From assembly GCA_017445585.1 (NCBI GenBank), contig JAFSTX010000015.1, forward strand, positions 1 through 32,830: a stretch of DNA of 32,830 nucleotides, in the 5' to 3' direction. Position numbers and translations under genes: made by a program. This stretch comes from Lachnospiraceae bacterium (lineage in GTDB: Bacteria > Bacillota > Clostridia > Lachnospirales > Lachnospiraceae). Positions 32,176-32,830 of the stretch are shown here, in pieces (the stretch's first letter is position 1; every line of letters starts with the position of its first letter). Under the pieces are notes generated by a model. It was not told where the DNA came from. It saw only the letters and a list, made by a program, of their open reading frames with translations, and made no database searches.

Positions 32176-32211
32176 TTCATGGAAACTTTTCACGGAATGC
32201 ACTTCACGGAA
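32176..32211 (+). repeat. three TTCAYGGAA direct repeats upstream of the XRE regulator
   Basis: TTCATGGAA (32176-32184), TTCACGGAA (32189-32197) and TTCACGGAA (32203-32211) recur every 13-14 bases. Each is a TTC-N3-GAA half-symmetric site. They lie 28-63 bases before the regulator ATG, in its probable leader or promoter, as expected for autoregulation. Confidence 0.5.
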
Positions 32212-32238
32212 CACACCTTGTTTTGCATGGAGGACAAC

Positions 32239-32574
32239 ATGGACGAACGCTTTATTCGTGACAGAATCACGCAGCTGCGTATGGAACGGAACATTTCCGA
32301 ATACCATATGAGTCTGGAACTCGGCCACAGCAAGGGCTACATCCAGAGCATCTCATCCGGCAGGAGTTTGCCATCCATGTCAGAATTCCTTGCAATATGC
32401 GAATATCTGAAAGTCACACCTGCTGAATTCTTTACCGATCCGACCGAAAGTGAAAGCAAGAGTCCAAACGGTGACAGCAAAGAGGCTGCCCATACTGATG
32501 ACGACGCTGTTTATCTGAAAATAACACATAATCAAGAGAAAACTCTCCGCGAGCTGGTTGACCAGATCATATGA
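32239..32574 (+). CDS. XRE-family helix-turn-helix regulator
   Basis: A 111-residue DNA-binding protein. Residues ~5-62 form a Cro/CI-type HTH (RIRDRITQLRMERNISEYHMSLELGHSKGY-type layout, with the recognition helix near SKGYIQSISSG and the closing helix FLAICEYLKVTPAEFF). An acidic linker and a short C-terminal helix (QEKTLRELVDQII) follow, perhaps for dimerisation. The ATG at 32239 is chosen because GGAGG (32229-32233) is five bases upstream; an earlier in-frame ATG at 32179 has none and would overlap the direct repeats. It is divergent from the surface operon and is the obvious candidate for its regulator. A strong terminator follows directly, so it is a single-gene unit. Confidence 0.85.
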   Translation: MDERFIRDRITQLRMERNISEYHMSLELGHSKGYIQSISSGRSLPSMSEFLAICEYLKVTPAEFFTDPTESESKSPNGDSKEAAHTDDDAVYLKITHNQEKTLRELVDQII

Positions 32575-32583
32575 ACATCCCTT

Positions 32584-32620
32584 TACGCGCATTCAACTGC
32601 GCGTATTCTTCTTTTTTCTC
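32584..32620 (+). terminator. intrinsic terminator of the XRE regulator gene
   Basis: TACGCGCA (32584-32591) pairs with TGCGCGTA (32598-32605) over a 6-base loop, followed by TTCTTCTTTTTTCT. This is a textbook rho-independent terminator ten bases after the stop codon. Confidence 0.85.
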
Positions 32621-32621
32621 C

Positions 32622-32639
32622 ATGGGAAATGTTTTCCAT
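32622..32639. promoter_or_regulatory. 18-bp near-palindrome after the terminator
   Basis: ATGGGAAATGTTTTCCAT is an 8-2-8 inverted repeat with one G-T mismatch. It follows the terminator and precedes the tandem repeats; it could be an operator for whatever lies beyond the window. Confidence 0.3.
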
Positions 32640-32682
32640 CCACAAGCCACTTTTTTATTTGCCTGTAATCATTTCTAAGTAC

Positions 32683-32830
32683 ATGCCTGGATCGCGTTTT
32701 TTGCTTTCAGGCCTGCCCAGTTCTAATAAATTACAGGCCTGAATCGCGTTTTCTGCTTTCATGCCTGCCCAACTCTCATAAAATGCAGGCCTGGATCGCG
32801 TTTTTTGCTTTCAGGCCTGCCCAGCTCTAA
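32683..32830. repeat. 52-bp tandem repeat running off the right edge
   Basis: Units begin at 32683, 32735 and 32787, period exactly 52 bp, 2.85 copies visible. Each has GCCTG, then ATCGCGTTTT, an 18-base gap, CAGGCCTGCCCA and an A/T-rich tail. GCCTG and CAGGC can pair, so each unit can form a hairpin. A weaker half-unit (TTTGCCTGTAAT...) lies at about 32657-32682. No coding frame or variable spacer is present. The array continues beyond the window. Confidence 0.85.

Larger units (their letters stand above)
31917..32238. other. 322-bp divergent control region between the surface operon and the XRE regulator
   Basis: No gene is supported here. It holds the surface-operon promoter (32060-32088), the long 137-base leader of that operon, a palindrome at 32102-32115 and three direct repeats at 32176-32211 in front of the regulator. 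No convincing promoter for the regulator was found; TAAAAT at 32134-32139 is a possible -10 without a good -35. Confidence 0.7.

Noticed and set aside
32179-32238. Upstream ATG at 32179 as start of the XRE regulator
   Set aside because: No ribosome binding site; the added residues do not belong to the HTH domain, and they overlap the direct repeats, while GGAGG precedes 32239.
32657-32830. Repeat array as a CRISPR
   Set aside because: The whole 52-bp unit is repeated with scattered differences; there are no unique spacers of constant length between identical repeats, and no cas genes.

Overview
The window looks like chromosome of a Gram-positive, low-salt-of-evidence-for-genus member of the Clostridia (Bacillota), most like Lachnospiraceae/Oscillospiraceae. 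The grounds are strong GGAGG-type ribosome binding sites at nearly every gene, a BMP-family nucleoside ABC transporter, a CHAP/cell-wall-binding-repeat-2 protein, cohesin and type I dockerin modules, InlB B-type repeats, BspA-type leucine-rich repeats and a LytS-like 5TM SpoIIE phosphatase. No phage, insertion sequence, tRNA, rRNA or CRISPR was seen.

Layout. 1-599 is the 3' end of an HATPase/winged-helix regulator. 844-3273 (minus) is a membrane SpoIIE-type PP2C phosphatase, divergent from 3538-8557 (plus), a complete nucleoside ABC importer (lipoprotein, double ATPase, two permeases). 8613-14203 (plus) is a nucleoside salvage/catabolism operon: pdp, tdk, udk, deoC, deoD and a single gene joining phosphopentomutase (DeoB) to cytidine deaminase (Cdd). 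Import, phosphorolysis, base deamination, pentose-phosphate isomerisation and aldolase cleavage are thus encoded in one block, with two kinases for direct salvage. 14257-22646 is a mixed housekeeping stretch: a zinc-ribbon membrane protein, an isolated trmD, a TIM-barrel isomerase-like protein, a patatin/Lar-like pair, asparaginase, proC and a second zinc-ribbon membrane protein.

22768-31916 (minus) is an AT-richer surface-protein operon, read in the order: a secreted protein with two cohesin-like modules; a 1553-residue multidomain protein with a cohesin-like module directly followed by a type I dockerin; and a wall-binding protein with two cysteine-peptidase-like domains. It has a clear promoter (TTGAAA-17-TATAAT) and is divergent from a small XRE-family regulator (32239-32574). 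A 6-2-6 palindrome lies between them. No glycoside hydrolase is present, so the set resembles a small cohesin/dockerin cell-surface assembly rather than a classical cellulosome. The window ends in a 52-bp tandem repeat that runs off the edge.

Most notable: the cohesin/dockerin surface operon with its neighbouring regulator; the DeoB-Cdd fusion; two mutually exclusive RNA hairpins between the transporter lipoprotein and its ATPase; and several operator-like palindromes and direct repeats next to recognisable promoters.
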